Notes: a model not told the origin generated them from the sequence alone. A stretch of 64,000 nucleotides of DNA from Jacaranda mimosifolia (GCA_018894105.1 CM032127.1:28388369-28452368), one strand, 5' to 3'. Counted from the stretch's first letter, positions 24,814-36,627 are shown. A program made the numbers and translations.

Positions 24814-27800
24814 CTGTGTTTGAAGTTGAACAAAAGTGGGGGTGTCAAGAGAAGAAACTAAAAGTCCAAACTGAACAATTAGATCTTTATGTGCACCCAG
24901 CAAGAAATAAATCAGTCAAGGCATAAAAATAGTTATATATTACTTTCACTAATAATACATAATGATAGTGATGATGATAAGGATGGTGAAAGAATAAGAA
25001 TACTATTTAAAATAATTTTAAAAAATTCAAATGAATTTAAATATATTTTATCTGGAGAATGAGCTCAAACTCAAGGTCAACTTTACAAGCTGGCTGAGCT
25101 TAAGCTCAAAAGTCTTTCAAAACCCGACTTGAACTTGACTTGTTTGCACCCCTATTACAAAGGCGGAAATACAAGGGCAAATATTCAATAAGCAAGATGA
25201 AAGAATTGGACATCCCACAGTTTTGCATGTACATATTCTAATCCCCTATCATTCAAATAACCTACCACAAGAACTACACAAGTATCATAATAGAACAAGC
25301 ACAACACCAAAAAGAAAAAGAAACAGAATCAGTTTTAAGTTGTGAGCATTCATCATCAAACCCAATTTTCAGACTTATTATTTCACCCTTATTTTGAGAT
25401 ACTTGCAAGTTGCACCCTTTGCCCCCAGAAACAATGATACCACAACAATAAGATATGTGCAAAACCAACAGAAAAAAAAATAAGGCAACTCCCAAGTACC
25501 TGAACTTGGATATTTGGACAGAACCTCAGATTCAGCTTTCCTTTTACCAGTGAAGTAGCCCGTCGAGAGTAGAAATGATGGCAGGTTATAATCATGAACA
25601 GAGATCAATATGAACTTGGGGATACCTGCAGAAAAATGAAAAGAAATAATTGATTGTGGCATATGTCATTAAGGTAGAAATTTAATACATAAAAAGGCAA
25701 ACAGATGGCAGGTAAAATTGAAAAGATAGTGCTGACATGGTGACTTAATAACTAAAGGCATGACCTTTCTAATTGAACCTTTTTTTTGTTAAGCTTCACC
25801 ATGAAATCTGCCTGACTCACAAAATAAGAACATAAAGGAAAAGGAAGAAAAATAGCAGATGTAAAGCATCTGATTCTTGATGGGATGCATCCAGTCCTTC
25901 GCTGTACATGTCAATAGCAAATATAGAATGTTGCTTCATCATGTCTCTGATATGAATCATATGATATCTTGGGATCTTGACTTAGTTGTGCATGTGAGCT
26001 GTTAAAATGAATATTGTATGATGAGAATAGCAAAGTAAAATTAAATTTCAGTAAGCTATCACAAGATACAGGTGAGTGTAATTATTTTATTTCATTTCAT
26101 TGCCCAGACTAGAGGAATCAGCTCAGAAGAAATTCCAGAGGAACTGAAATCAACTCAGCCAAGTTTTTTGTTCTGACCATAAAATGCAGCTTTTAATTAT
26201 AATCTTCTTTGTGTAGTCTCGTATTTCTCCATTCAAGTTAGGCCCGAGAGAAATGGGAAAGCAAATGAATGTGGCACTAGAAATTTCAGGAGGCCAAACC
26301 AATAGCATTAACTTGATGCATCTTTTTGTAACAAGATTTACTGGCCATGATCCTTGAACCATGACTTTGGCACTCAAAGATGATGATGGGTAGGTTATGG
26401 GTAGATATCTAGCATACATTATGAAAATATATCCAGACAAAATACATGCAAAACATCAAAGGCAGCATGCATTGACTTGAACACAAGTTGATGATTTCTT
26501 ATAAATTACCAAAACAATCAGTTGATAACTTCAGAACATTGAATAAGTTCCTATAAGTGATCCCCTTTTGGTTGAAAAACAGCAAACAAAATCACAAATC
26601 CTCACCAAATTCTTTAGCAGCATTTACAGACACGATATTGGCCTCGCCATTAATCCTTAGCATCTGTTCCTCATTGCCAAAACCTCCAAGTGTAGAAACA
26701 ACTGCTGTAGCTCCAGCAAGTACTTCATCCCAATTTGCATAGAGAACATCTCCTGCAAGATCCATTCATCATTTTGGTTATTTAGATGGAAAGTAATAAG
26801 GGAAGGTTTTTAGGCTGTTGCTCGTGCCCTAATGGCTTTACCCAGAGCATATGTGAACAGTAGTGGCAGCTGATTCCCACTATCATTATAAGGGAAAAAT
26901 GCCTACAATTCTAATTTTATTATCATTATTGCAGCTGTCCTTGTGGTTGTTGCAGTTACTTTTATTGCTGTTCTTTGGTTTTACACCAAACCTTGTTGTG
27001 TTGATTTTTAAAGGATTATTCTCCAGCACCTGAGTGACATGAGTTTAAAGATGGAGTATTTACATCTTGTATATGGGATCATGGCGTCCACTTTGCCATT
27101 ATGTTTTATCAATAATTAAAATATAGAAAAATTACCTCTAAGGTGAAAAAAACTGGCACATGTTAACTTTAGGCCAACCAGTTAGTAGTAATTGGAAAAC
27201 TTGCAAATTCTTCTTAAGAATTCAAGAACTTTGAAAGTTGAAACTCAAAAGTGTTGATTTTTACATTTATTATGGTGATTCTTGTCATGTCCGTAGTTAT
27301 TGCTAAAGCAGCTCTAACCTAATAATAGTTTGCCATAATTTATCAAGAAATCTACAGTGGTAGCTAGGGAATCGTTGATTTGTTGTAGTCGATACTATTT
27401 ATTAAGTTCACAAGGGCAAATGGATAAAAGGACTAAAAACGGTCCAATAGATCAAAGAAGAATAATTAAATAAAAAGGCCGGAGAGCCCAATTGATTAAG
27501 CACATCAAGAAGGGCATCAAAATCCTAATAGGCCCTAGCTCATTAAGAAATAAAATATAAAAACTAAGCCCCAAAGAGAAATTGAAGAGGGGGAAATCAT
27601 TCGCAAGAAATTGCTATGTTTGGATTTGTTTTTCCAAAATATTTTTATTGCCCCCCAAAACTGAAACCAAACATTTACCATAAAATACATCTTATTTTTC
27701 TGAAAATATTTATAAATATCCTAATTATTTCAAATCATTACATCGATGAATATCTATAGATGTACATCTTTCAATCATTATTTTAATATAAACCTAAACT

Positions 27801-30800
27801 TTCCAATTACAATACAACTATAATAGTATCATATATTAATATAAAAGTTTGATTGACACATTACCAAAAATAAAACCAAACATTCTTTTATTTTCAGACA
27901 TTCTGAAACAAAATAGCAAAATATATTTCCCAAAACAATTTCCTCAAAACAGCCCAAGATAAATCAAACGTAGCCAAAACTTTTCAACCAGCCCTGAGCT
28001 AATAATCATTCACAATCACATGCTAAAATCTTAATTCTGGATTATTTTTGGACTTCAAAGTTTTCCATATTTAACATATATGTCCATAATAAATTTTAGA
28101 AGAAAGCAGAAATTATCTGAGGATAAGCAAATGCACATAGGTAGTGCAGAAGCCTTTCCAAGATTTAGTCATTGACATTTTTTTTTGTGTGAGGGGGGCT
28201 AGATATCATTCTTATAGACTGTTCGTGGGGAAACAAAACCCTTTTCCTTGACTGACAAAGAATTTGATATTTCCTAAATTGAGCAATAGTCTGATGTATG
28301 CATATAAGGGATGTACTTAATTGAGTGAGTTTTTGATTTTTCTGCCACCCAAAGAACAACTAGAATTGCCAAAGAACAGATAATAACCAGAAGGCATTCA
28401 TCCTCTATCACACTGCATAAGTTACACAAATTACTTATTTTAACCACCAGAGTTTTGTTGCCTGATGATAAGCTTCTCCAAAAATGGTTTTAAGGTTTGG
28501 CTCAAATTTAGTCTTTATAAATAGCTGCAGCTTAATACTTGAAAAACGATGGCTCTATGGGAAATTTAAGCACCAAATGTCTTCCTCTATCATATCACTG
28601 ATATATGTAAACACATACAGAAACTAATAAATTTTGACTGATAATTGACCATCACTTATCTAGTCCACTTCTGAGAGTAAACTCTGAAATTTTATAAATT
28701 AAAAATTAATTTGAAGCTTTTGTTACCTTTTATGATTATTTAAGATTCAAAACAAAAATCAATATTCAGAAAGTAGTCAATAACCAATATGAAAACAACT
28801 TTCTAGCCATAGATCAGGAACCAGTCATTATCCTCATAAACAAAAAAAAATCTTTCTGGCCATAGATTTAGCTCCTTAAAGTAATACAACATATTGCCAC
28901 ATTTATATAAGAAAAGCTCACCCAAAACCGAATTATTGTTTATATATTACTAATTTCTTGAAAACTTCAGTGAGAGCATTAACCTGTCAGTGACTATGAT
29001 TAACATGCAATTTATACTGATGATACGGTGAAAAATGAACCTGCCTGTCAGCCAAGTAACCTGATCTACCCATGAGCCCGAGTAAGAAGTCCGGCCTGAC
29101 CTGTTAACAGATAAAGTTCAGAATCTATCAATGACATCATCACAGAAAAAACTGTGACTCCCAGTCTGATGCCATCAATCATATTATGGAGATTTATTCT
29201 ATCAAGAATAATTTGGTATGAGAACTTAAACATGGGATTTTACTGTCATAATAAAAGAGAAATCATTATTCAGCTCCTTGGAAAGATATTCTTGCACCTG
29301 CTAAGACTAATGACCTCTATACCCTTTGATACTGCAGCCTTGCATATTGCAGAACCCACAAAGCCATTGCCTCCTAATACTACAATCTGGTAATAAAATA
29401 GGCAAGTGACAGTTACTTTACAAAGTTATGAGAGCTGCATGTTTTAATCTGAAAAAGAGCAATGAGATTAATCTCATGGTCATACTCGCTCAGTCTTAAT
29501 ATCAGCCACAACATCAATCGTACCGGCTTTAGGATTCTCCTGAACGCCAGGGTCAGCATAACTGCACTTTACACCAACCCTGCATGATCTACAAGATGCC
29601 CAAAAGTGATATAAATAAATATGATTAAAAGGACTTGCTGTCATCATCATCACAATAATGTCAACCAATTAAACAGAACTATCAATGATTTATCATTGAA
29701 AAAGATATGACATTACAAAAACCGGCAGATGCAAGGTAAATAATTGCTGTAAATTGATAATAAAAGCACTCGTGCCACCAAGGTTTTATCATAAACCCTC
29801 AATGTTATACATTATATTGGCAACTTTGGCAAGTTGGTTGATCGCAGTTCAGCTTTAAAAAGTGGGCAGCTTTTTTTGAAGGTGGCTTACTGCCTGTATC
29901 CATTAATGAACCATTAGCCATGTCTTGCTAATCCTTTTGCCTATCAACATATAGCAATTGTTTGTTTAGTTATCTGTAGCTGTTTGGCTATGTTGGTTCA
30001 TGTGTGGACCTTGGTCGCACGTCTTCAGTTGGTCAAATATCCTACAATTGTGAACAGATGGCCTGCTGCATCTGATCCCAACTGAATTTTAGGTCATATG
30101 CCCTGAAATATACTCCCAAAGCAAGGCATAGAAACAAAAAAGTGATGCATGCATACACATTCATTAGGGAGAGTATTGTAACTTCAATAAGCTACCTTCA
30201 TGAAAATATGGGACGAGTATAATTGCAATTTTATAATAGGACCTATTGTAATATAGCTAATAATATGCTTGCCATGAATCAAAATAGGCTCTTTAGAGTT
30301 AAAATCAAAGATAAATCCAAAGCACCTTGACAAAACAGCCTTGAACTTTACAAGAGGCGTGTGGTACCTTAATTATCACAATAGACTTAGCACAGCCAAC
30401 CAGAGTATCTAAACTGATCTAGTAAATTATTCAACAACTAACCTATTGAAGTAAGCAAGGAAAGTTCAATATTGCTGCCATAATCCCAAATAAAGAAGTG
30501 TCTCCAAATGGTGTACTCATAAAAGAACTACTGCTCAATAGAATATATCTGTTGTTCAAGAATACTAACTGTCACGACTTTGAAACTACCAGAAAAACGC
30601 ATTCTTCTTTTTCCTTCTTTTCCTAAGTCCTGCCTTGAAACGATGCCGTTTCGAGTTATAGCTAATATGATAAATAATTGTTAAACGATGTCATCCCCGT
30701 TAATAAGAACGCTGCTGTTTCTAGCAAATCTCAGCAAACCACCAGAATAGCTGGATGATGACACGTGGAAAGCTTAGTTTCCATTAGCTGATCATTAGGG

Positions 30801-33800
30801 CCTTAATGGCAGATTAGTTCAACTTTTCCTTCTTTAAATAGCTCATGTTTTTTGTGATGTAATCACCAGAATATTAATGCTAAGTCCTTTGTTTCTTTTC
30901 CACCTTTCCTTTCAATTTTTTTCTTCTACACTCACATATTCACTGCACACACACAATCTTAGTTGAGCAACTCACTCAGGTGGCAGAATTCTTTTATGGG
31001 TTGGCAATCCTTCTGGGAATCCATAGTCGACTACAACAAGTGGCATCGGAGCAACTTTCCTGGACTGGGTTCTGAAATAAAGAAGAACAATAACAACCGA
31101 GCAGAGGCATTGGAGCAGCAGATGGCCAAATTGAAGGAGAATAGCCAGCCTCTAATGGCGAGTCAGATGGAATTGAAGCAGTAATTGGAGGCGATGACCA
31201 AGAAATGAAGAAAATGGAGCTGCTGAACAATGGCAACGACAATGAACCAGCCGATGTGTCCCTATCCCAGCTGAGTCTCAGACCCAAAGGCGATGCTGGA
31301 ATTCCCTTATCTTCCCCAATTATCAAACCCACAAAAAAATCCCACCCTTCCCTGAAACCCTCCAAAGTTGAGTTCCCCAGGTTCACAAGAGAAAACCCCA
31401 GGAGGTAGATTAGGAAATGCGCAAAGTACTTTATGTTTCATCCTATGTCTGACCATGAAAAATTTTTGTTGGCAGCTATGCATATGGAGGATCTAGCGGA
31501 TAGCTGGTACCTAGACTACGTGGAGGGTAGGGAATACATAGGCTGGGATAAGTTCACTGAGATGGTAATCCAACGTTTTTCATTCAATAGGGAGGAAAAC
31601 CTCATAGGTCAGTTTAATAAGCTTAGGCAAGAGGGTTCAATGGCTGAATATGCGTGAAATTTGAGGAATCGAGGGCTTTCATGATTAGCATGAATACGTC
31701 TTTGTTTGAAGAATACTTTGTGAAAAGTGGCCTAAAAGAAGAAATGAGCCAGATGGTGGAAATGCTTAATCCCACTTCACTATCTAGTGCTATTAATTTG
31801 GCCAAAAAACAAGAGATTCTGGTGGAAGCTTTGAAGGGCACTGAAAGCTCAAAGCTCACCACTACTGTGAATCAAAAAAACTAGAAACTAGAGAGTTGTA
31901 ATACTAAGGTCACCCCTGAGAAAACATCTTGATATCCACCCATAAAGAAACTAAGTCCAGAAGAAATGGAAGCAAGGAAGAAGAAGGGCTTGTGTTTTAA
32001 CTATGATGAAGTCTACCACTTAGGGCACAAATGCAAAAGATTGTTTGTCATCTTAGGTGAAGAGGAGCCAGAAAAAAAATTCCAACACTGAGCTTGTAGA
32101 ACCAGAAAAACCCCTGTACATTTCTGTAAGCACCATAGCAGGTCAGATCCTACTTACCACAATCAAGCTCTTAGGGAGAGTAGGTAACCTTCAGATCACT
32201 ATTTTAATAGATACAGGTAGTACTCATAGCTTTCTTGACCCTGCTGCTAGGGAACTTAACTGTTAAGTAGAGTACACACAGGCCATACTAGTTACTATAG
32301 CAGATGGGGATAGGTTGCAATGTAACTCTAGGTGCCCAAGGTTCAGCTGGGAAATGGGTGGGTGTAGGTTCACTGCTTCTGTAAAGTTGCTAGATCTAGG
32401 TGGATGTGATATGGTTCTAGGGGTGGACATCTTAAGAAAAATAGGACCAATAACCTTTCGCTTCAACAAACCAAGCATCCAATTTAAGCATAAGGACCGG
32501 ATAGTCACCCTTGAAGGAGCTACTTCTAAGGCATCCTTGAGGATGATCACTGGGAAACAGCTCCATAAAATGCTTAACAAAAAGATAGGGCCTTTGATTA
32601 GTTGTCTATGCATGGTCTCAGTTGTAGGAGAGGTTAAAACTTCAAAAGGATCCAAGAGTTGCGCCCTTTGCTAGAAAAATATGGGCATCTTTCCATAGAA
32701 CCAACCAGTTTGCCACCCTCTAGGAGCCATGACCATAAAATACCACTTAAACCTAGGGTCGAACCTTACAAGCAGCACCCTCATAGATACCAGTATATCC
32801 AAAGATATGAGATAGAAAGGCCAGAGGCAGAAATGCTCAAGCAAGGCATCATTTAACCAAGCAGTAGCCCCTTTTCTCCTCCAGTCCTCTTAGTTAAAAA
32901 GAAAGATGGGTCTTGGAGGTTTTGTGTCAACTATAGGAAGATAAACTCTCTCACAATTACGGATAGCTTTCCTATACCTTTCATCGATGAACTGTTAGAT
33001 GAATTGAGTGGAGCCACAATCTTTTCCAAGATAGACCTAAGGGCCGGCTACCATAAGATTAGAATGAGTCTTTTAGACATACCCAAAATAGCTTTTGTGA
33101 ATACTTCTAGGCTTTATGAACTTAAGATGATGCCCTTTGGGCTTACAAATGCTCCTGCCACATTCCAGTCACTCATGAATTCCGTTTTTAAAGACTACCT
33201 TAGGGACTTTTTGTTAGTATTCTTCAATGACACCTTGGTCTATAGCAAAACACTTAGTGAGCATAAAGTGCACTTAGAGCTTGTCTTTGATAAACTGACA
33301 CAGCACTAGTTGTTTTCCAAGTACTCCAAATGTTCATTTGGACAAGATAGGGTAGAATACCCAGTTCACATCATTAGTGGGCAAAGCGTTGAGATGGATC
33401 CTAAAAAGATTAAAGCTACTAGTGATTGGCCTACCCCTAAAATAGTAAAAGCACTTAGAGGGTTTTTAGGCTTGACCGGGTACTATAAAAAGTTCATAAG
33501 GCATTATGGGATTATTACTAAGCCACTTATTGAATTAACTAAGAAGGGAGTGGACCGAGGGGGCTCAACAAGCTTTTCTCACACTCAAATCCCTTATGAT
33601 TTCTACACCCATTTTGCAGCTGCCAAGCTTTGAAAAAGCCTTTATTCTTGAAACTGATGCTTGTTATTCTGGACTTGGGGCTGTGTTAATGCAGGAGAAG
33701 CACCCAATTGCATATTTTAGCAAGGCCGTAGGACCCAAAGCTTTAGGGCTTTCTGTCTATGAAAAAGAGCTACTACCATTAGTCTCAGCAATGGAGAAAT

Positions 33801-36391
33801 AGAGACCTTACTTGCTTCACAGCCAATTCATTATCCAAACATATCAAAAAAGCCTCAAACATTTGCTAGAATAGAAAATCTCCACACCTCTTCAGCATAA
33901 ATACCTTACCAAACTCCTTAGATTTACCTATGTCATTAAGTATAAAAAGGGGTCAGAAAACGCAACAGCTGATGCCTTATCTCAAAGGGATGTAGAGGAG
34001 GGTACTTGCCAAGCTCTCACCACTATTCAGCTACTGTGGATGGAGGAGGTAAAGGGCAGTTACCAGGGAGATACGGTAGCTCAAGAGGTGATAACAGAAA
34101 ACTTGTTGTATCCATACAACTTGTCTTACTATCAGTACAAAGATGGCATTATCAAGTTCAAGAGGAGATTATATGTAGGAAGCTCTACTGATTTGAGGGA
34201 TAAAGTGGTTTAGTTCATGCATTCTTCTAATACAGGAGGGCATTGCGGCATCCTAAGGGACTATACAAAGGCTCAAGAGCATCTTTTTGTAGCTTGGGAT
34301 GTTTGGCTTGGTGCATAAAAGTCACCGAATGCCACACTTGCCAACTGAGCAAACATCAAAATGTGAAGACCCCTGAATTACTGCAGCCATTACCAGTTCT
34401 CAAGCAAGCTTGGAAGCATTTTACTATGGATTGTATTGCCCAATTGCCTAATTCAGATCAGAAGGGAAGGATGCCATTTGGGTGGTTGTTGATAGGCTCA
34501 CAAAATATGCACATTTTGTAGCACTCTTTTATCCTTACACTGCTTCACACATTGCACATGTCTTTTTAGATCACATTTACAAATTACATGGACTTCCTTG
34601 CAGCATTGTCACAAATAGCGATAAAGTCTTCACCAGCACATTTTGGAAAGAGTTACTCAATGCACTGGGAGTTCAACAACACCTCAGTACTACCTATCAC
34701 CCATAGACCAACGGGCAAAGCAAAAGGGTTAACCAATATCTGGAGAATTACCTCAGAAGCATGTGTGGTGCATCCCCAAAAAAGTGGGTCCGCTGGCTAG
34801 CCATGGCAGAACTTTGGTACAACACTAACTACCATACCACCATTGCCATGACTCCACTTGAAGCCCTTTATGGACTTAACTTAACCTGGATGCTTATTAC
34901 CAACCAACAGCTGAAAGAGTTGACTAGTTCATGAAGGACAAACAGCAAATCATTCACTACCTCAAACATCAGTTGACCAAGGCTCAAGAACGGATGAAGC
35001 AGCTAGCTAAACGCCACCACTCTAAAGTTCAGTTGCAAGTTGGGGAATATGAATATTTCAAGCTCAAGCTGTATCGTCAGCTATCCGTGAGAAACAGTAG
35101 AGTCTGGAAACTTAGTCCTAAATATGCTGGGCCCTTTCAAGTCGTTGAGAAGATAGGGGAGGTTGCCTACAAACTCAAACTACCAGAAGATACCAAGATT
35201 CATCCTGTCTTTCACATCTCAATACTAAAAAGGAAGATTGGATCAACTTAACGAGTCACTGGTGTGCTACCACCTTTTGATTTAGATGGAAAAGCACTTC
35301 TTCAACCAGCATCAATCCTCACTCCCGACTAGTCAACAAGAAAAATGCACCAGTAACACAACTTCTCATTAAATGGGCACACTTACTAGAGGAAGTGGCC
35401 ACCTACGAAGAACATTACAGCATCATTGTGAAATTTCCTCAGTTGGAGTCTTGGGGTCAAGACTAAAAGAAGGGGAGGGCCATGTCACGACTTTGAAACT
35501 ACCAAAAAAATGCATTCTTCTTTTTCTTTGTTTTTCTAAGTCCTGCCTTGAAACGATGCCGTTTCGAGTTATAGCTAATATGATAAATAATTGTTAAATG
35601 ACATCGTCCCCGTTAGTAAGAACAACGCCATTTCTAGCGAATCTCAGCAATCCACCGGAATAGTTGGATGGTGAATCGTGGCAAGCTTAGTTTCCGTTAA
35701 TTGATCATTAGGGTCTTAATGGCAGATTAGTTCAACTTTTCCTTCTTTAAATAGCTCATGCTTTCCGCGATGTAATCATCATAATATTAATGCTAAGTTA
35801 TTTGTTTATTTTCCACCTTTCCTTTCAATTCTTTTCCTCCACACTCACATAGTCATTGCACACACACACACTTAGTTGAGCTTGAGCAACTCACTCAGGT
35901 GGTGGAATTCTCTTCTGGGTTGGCAACCCGTCTAGGAATCCATAGTCGACAGCAACGCTAACAAAACCAGTTCGCTATTACTCTAACAGCAATACGTAGA
36001 GAGCTGCATACACCAGCAACCAGTATCCTCCTTTGGAACACCAATTATTCCCATTTAAATCATGTTTTCGAATGGTTTATATAGCACACAGCCCCTACTC
36101 TTATAACCTATATCATCAAGCAACCAGAGCAACAATTAAAATCAAGTTTTCATATCGCTTGTATAGCAAACAACTACTTTTCTTAACAAATATCAGCAAG
36201 CAACTGGGGCAACAAGAAAAGCCAATGAAGAAAAATATCAACTGATCTAACTTCATTTCTTCACCTTTTGCAATTTCCAAACTGAAGCAAAAACAATTCA
36301 CACATCTATCCAATCCAAATTCCCTATAATCTACCTCAAAGAACACATAAAATTAGAAATTTCGAACACAAAATTCCGATAAAATAACATC

Positions 36392-36441
<50 letters not shown>

Positions 36442-36562
36442 AAACCAACCGAGGATAAAAGAATTTGACAGAATGGGGGTTCCCATGAAAGGCGGCAAAG
36501 AGGGCTCCTCTAGATTGTGAAGAAGCTGCGGAAATGGAGGCTACGCAAGAAACTGACGTCAT
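24539..36562 (-). CDS. Chloroplast NAD(P)-binding Rossmann-fold protein, At1g32220-like, seven exons
   Basis: Coding exons, in transcription order: 36562-36450, 29579-29486, 29386-29298, 29100-29045, 26752-26606, 25625-25500 and 24813-24539. They sum to 900 bases with every phase closing: 299 residues and a TAG stop. Residues 1 to about 45 are rich in Ser, Ala and Arg with few acids, a plausible chloroplast transit peptide. The dinucleotide loop GGNGFVG is at 74-80, a YFTGK (YxxxK, as in atypical short-chain dehydrogenases) at 190-194, and [12 protein letters not shown] follows. The closest protein I know is Arabidopsis At1g32220, of similar length and found in plastoglobules; its substrate is not established. 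The first intron (6.9 kb) holds a chromovirus. No exon is damaged, so the gene is probably functional. Confidence 0.93.
25040..25160. repeat. Relic of a GAGCTC-type hAT MITE end in intron 6
   Basis: GAGCTCAAACTCAAGG..., GGCTGAGCTTAAGCTC and TTTGCACCCCTAT resemble the interior and right end of the element at 19734-20189. The left end is not recognisable. Confidence 0.5.
25500..25625 (-). CDS. Exon 6: YxxxK segment
   Basis: It is 126 bases between TTCTGCAG and GTACTT and encodes [15 protein letters not shown], then [20 protein letters not shown]. The Tyr and Lys of the YxxxK signature are both present. Confidence 0.92.
26606..26752 (-). CDS. Exon 5 of the At1g32220-like gene
   Basis: It is 147 bases between CTTGCAG and GTGAGG and encodes [19 protein letters not shown], then [17 protein letters not shown] and NAAKEFG. 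This is the segment lining the cofactor site in this family. Confidence 0.92.
27411..27620 (+). repeat. LTR-like repeat fragment in intron 4
   Basis: Similar in order to 55388-55600 (ACAAGGGCAAAT..., AGCCCA, CTAATAGGCC, GAAATCATTCGCAAGAAATTGC) and, inverted, to 54164-54400. It marks a dispersed LTR-like family found three times in the window. Confidence 0.6.
29045..29100 (-). CDS. Exon 4, followed by a probable GC donor
   Basis: It is 56 bases, with acceptor GTTAACAG, encoding [19 protein letters not shown]. The frame closes onto exon 5 only if the exon ends at 29045, where the intron begins GCAGGT rather than GT. The nearby GT (after GGCAG) would shift the frame. Confidence 0.85.
29298..29386 (-). 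CDS. Exon 3: dinucleotide-binding loop
   Basis: It is 89 bases between TTACCAG and GTGCAAG and encodes [18 protein letters not shown] and then [10 protein letters not shown]. It carries the Gly-rich loop of the Rossmann fold. Confidence 0.92.
29486..29579 (-). CDS. Exon 2 of the At1g32220-like gene
   Basis: The acceptor is ATGCAG before 29579 and the donor GTATGA after 29486. It is 94 bases and encodes [10 protein letters not shown] to DIKTER, the end of the transit region and the start of the mature protein. The phase matches exon 1 exactly despite the 6.9-kb intron. Confidence 0.85.
30570..31038 (+). repeat. 5' LTR of the chromovirus
   Basis: It starts TGTCACGACTTTGAAACTAC and ends TACAACA. 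A TTTAAATAG box near 30833 is a candidate TATA element. It pairs with 35483-35957. Confidence 0.92.
31041..31054 (+). other. Primer-binding site (initiator Met tRNA type)
   Basis: TGGCATCGGAGCAA lies two bases after the LTR and differs at two of the first twelve positions from TGGTATCAGAGC, the usual initiator-Met site of chromoviruses. Confidence 0.7.
31082..32050 (+). pseudogene. gag: gag remnant of the chromovirus
   Basis: The coiled N-terminus ([10 protein letters not shown]), the gag core ([12 protein letters not shown], then [10 protein letters not shown] and [13 protein letters not shown]) and a C-terminal nucleocapsid knuckle are all visible in separate frames. In the knuckle, [15 protein letters not shown], the second Cys of the CCHC motif is Tyr. 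Stops and shifts occur at 31180, 31406, 31655 and 31882. Confidence 0.85.
32057..32660 (+). pseudogene. Protease region of the chromovirus
   Basis: The active-site motif [13 protein letters not shown] is intact (D-T-G). A stop follows at 32264, after which the frame goes on through [19 protein letters not shown], the conserved C-terminal part of the clade's protease, and the linker to RT. Confidence 0.85.
32660..34000 (+). pseudogene. pol: Reverse transcriptase-RNase H of the chromovirus
   Basis: RT motifs run in order: [19 protein letters not shown], then [12 protein letters not shown] and [18 protein letters not shown]. The catalytic box (33220-33231) reads FFND instead of FFDD or YVDD, so an essential Asp is Asn. 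The thumb ([15 protein letters not shown]) and RNase H ([30 protein letters not shown]) follow. Stops lie at 32854, 33307 and 33800, with a frameshift near 33560-33600. Confidence 0.9.
34190..34930 (+). pseudogene. Integrase of the chromovirus, catalytic residues lost
   Basis: A zinc-finger region (H and C residues at about 34220-34345) is followed by the core, which needs two frameshifts to read: [21 protein letters not shown], then [18 protein letters not shown] and [11 protein letters not shown]. The second catalytic Asp (normally SDRD) is Asn, and the Glu of the QTERVN motif is Lys. Only the first Asp remains, so the protein could not integrate DNA even if it were translated. Confidence 0.87.
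34931..35475 (+). pseudogene. Integrase C-terminus and chromodomain
   Basis: The open stretch 34931-35251 carries [20 protein letters not shown], then [21 protein letters not shown] frameshift later comes a chromodomain-like segment ([27 protein letters not shown]) at about 35300-35440. In chromoviruses this domain directs integration to chromatin. Confidence 0.82.
35467..35482 (+). other. Polypurine tract of the chromovirus
   Basis: AAAAGAAGGGGAGGGC followed by CA lies directly before the 3' LTR start TGTCACG at 35483. Confidence 0.8.
35483..35957 (+). repeat. 3' LTR of the chromovirus
   Basis: It matches the 5' LTR along its length with several dozen substitutions and a few small indels. 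The final CA of the LTR has become CG before the CTAAC duplication. Confidence 0.92.
36392..36440. repeat. (AT)n(AG)n microsatellite next to the exon 1 donor
   Basis: About 13 AT and 12 AG units lie on +. On the gene strand this is a CT run and then an AT run starting about ten bases after the splice donor. Confidence 0.95.
36450..36562 (-). CDS. Exon 1 of the At1g32220-like gene (start codon, transit peptide)
   Basis: The ATG is at 36562. The exon encodes 37 residues starting [19 protein letters not shown] and ends in phase 2 at CG before the donor GTTGGT. A TGACGTCA palindrome overlaps the start codon. A CT/AT microsatellite begins about ten bases inside intron 1. Confidence 0.85.
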
Positions 36563-36619
36563 CCGTCCAACCCTCTACAATTCTTGTTGAAGTTAAAGCC
36601 AATTGGGGTGCGTATTTTG

Positions 36620-36627
36620 TATTTATA
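36620..36627 (-). promoter_or_regulatory. TATA box of the At1g32220-like gene
   Basis: On the minus strand TATAAATA lies about 58 bases upstream of the ATG, giving a short 5' leader. A CCAATTGG sits between it and the start codon. Predicted from position and sequence only. Confidence 0.6.

Larger units (their letters stand above)
30570..35957 (+). mobile_element. Reina-type Ty3/gypsy chromovirus in intron 1 of the host gene
   Basis: The element has two LTRs of about 470 bp, a TGG primer site, gag, protease, RT-RNase H, integrase and a chromodomain, and is only 5.4 kb long, which fits the compact Reina clade. An exact 5-bp target duplication, CTAAC, flanks it at 30565-30569 and 35958-35962. 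It lies antisense to the host gene. Many stops and lost catalytic residues (see the RT and integrase entries) show it is dead. The LTRs differ at roughly one position in ten by eye, so the insertion is old and tolerated. Confidence 0.93.

Noticed and set aside
24561..24926. 121-codon plus-strand frame
   Set aside because: It is the antisense shadow of exon 7 of the host gene.
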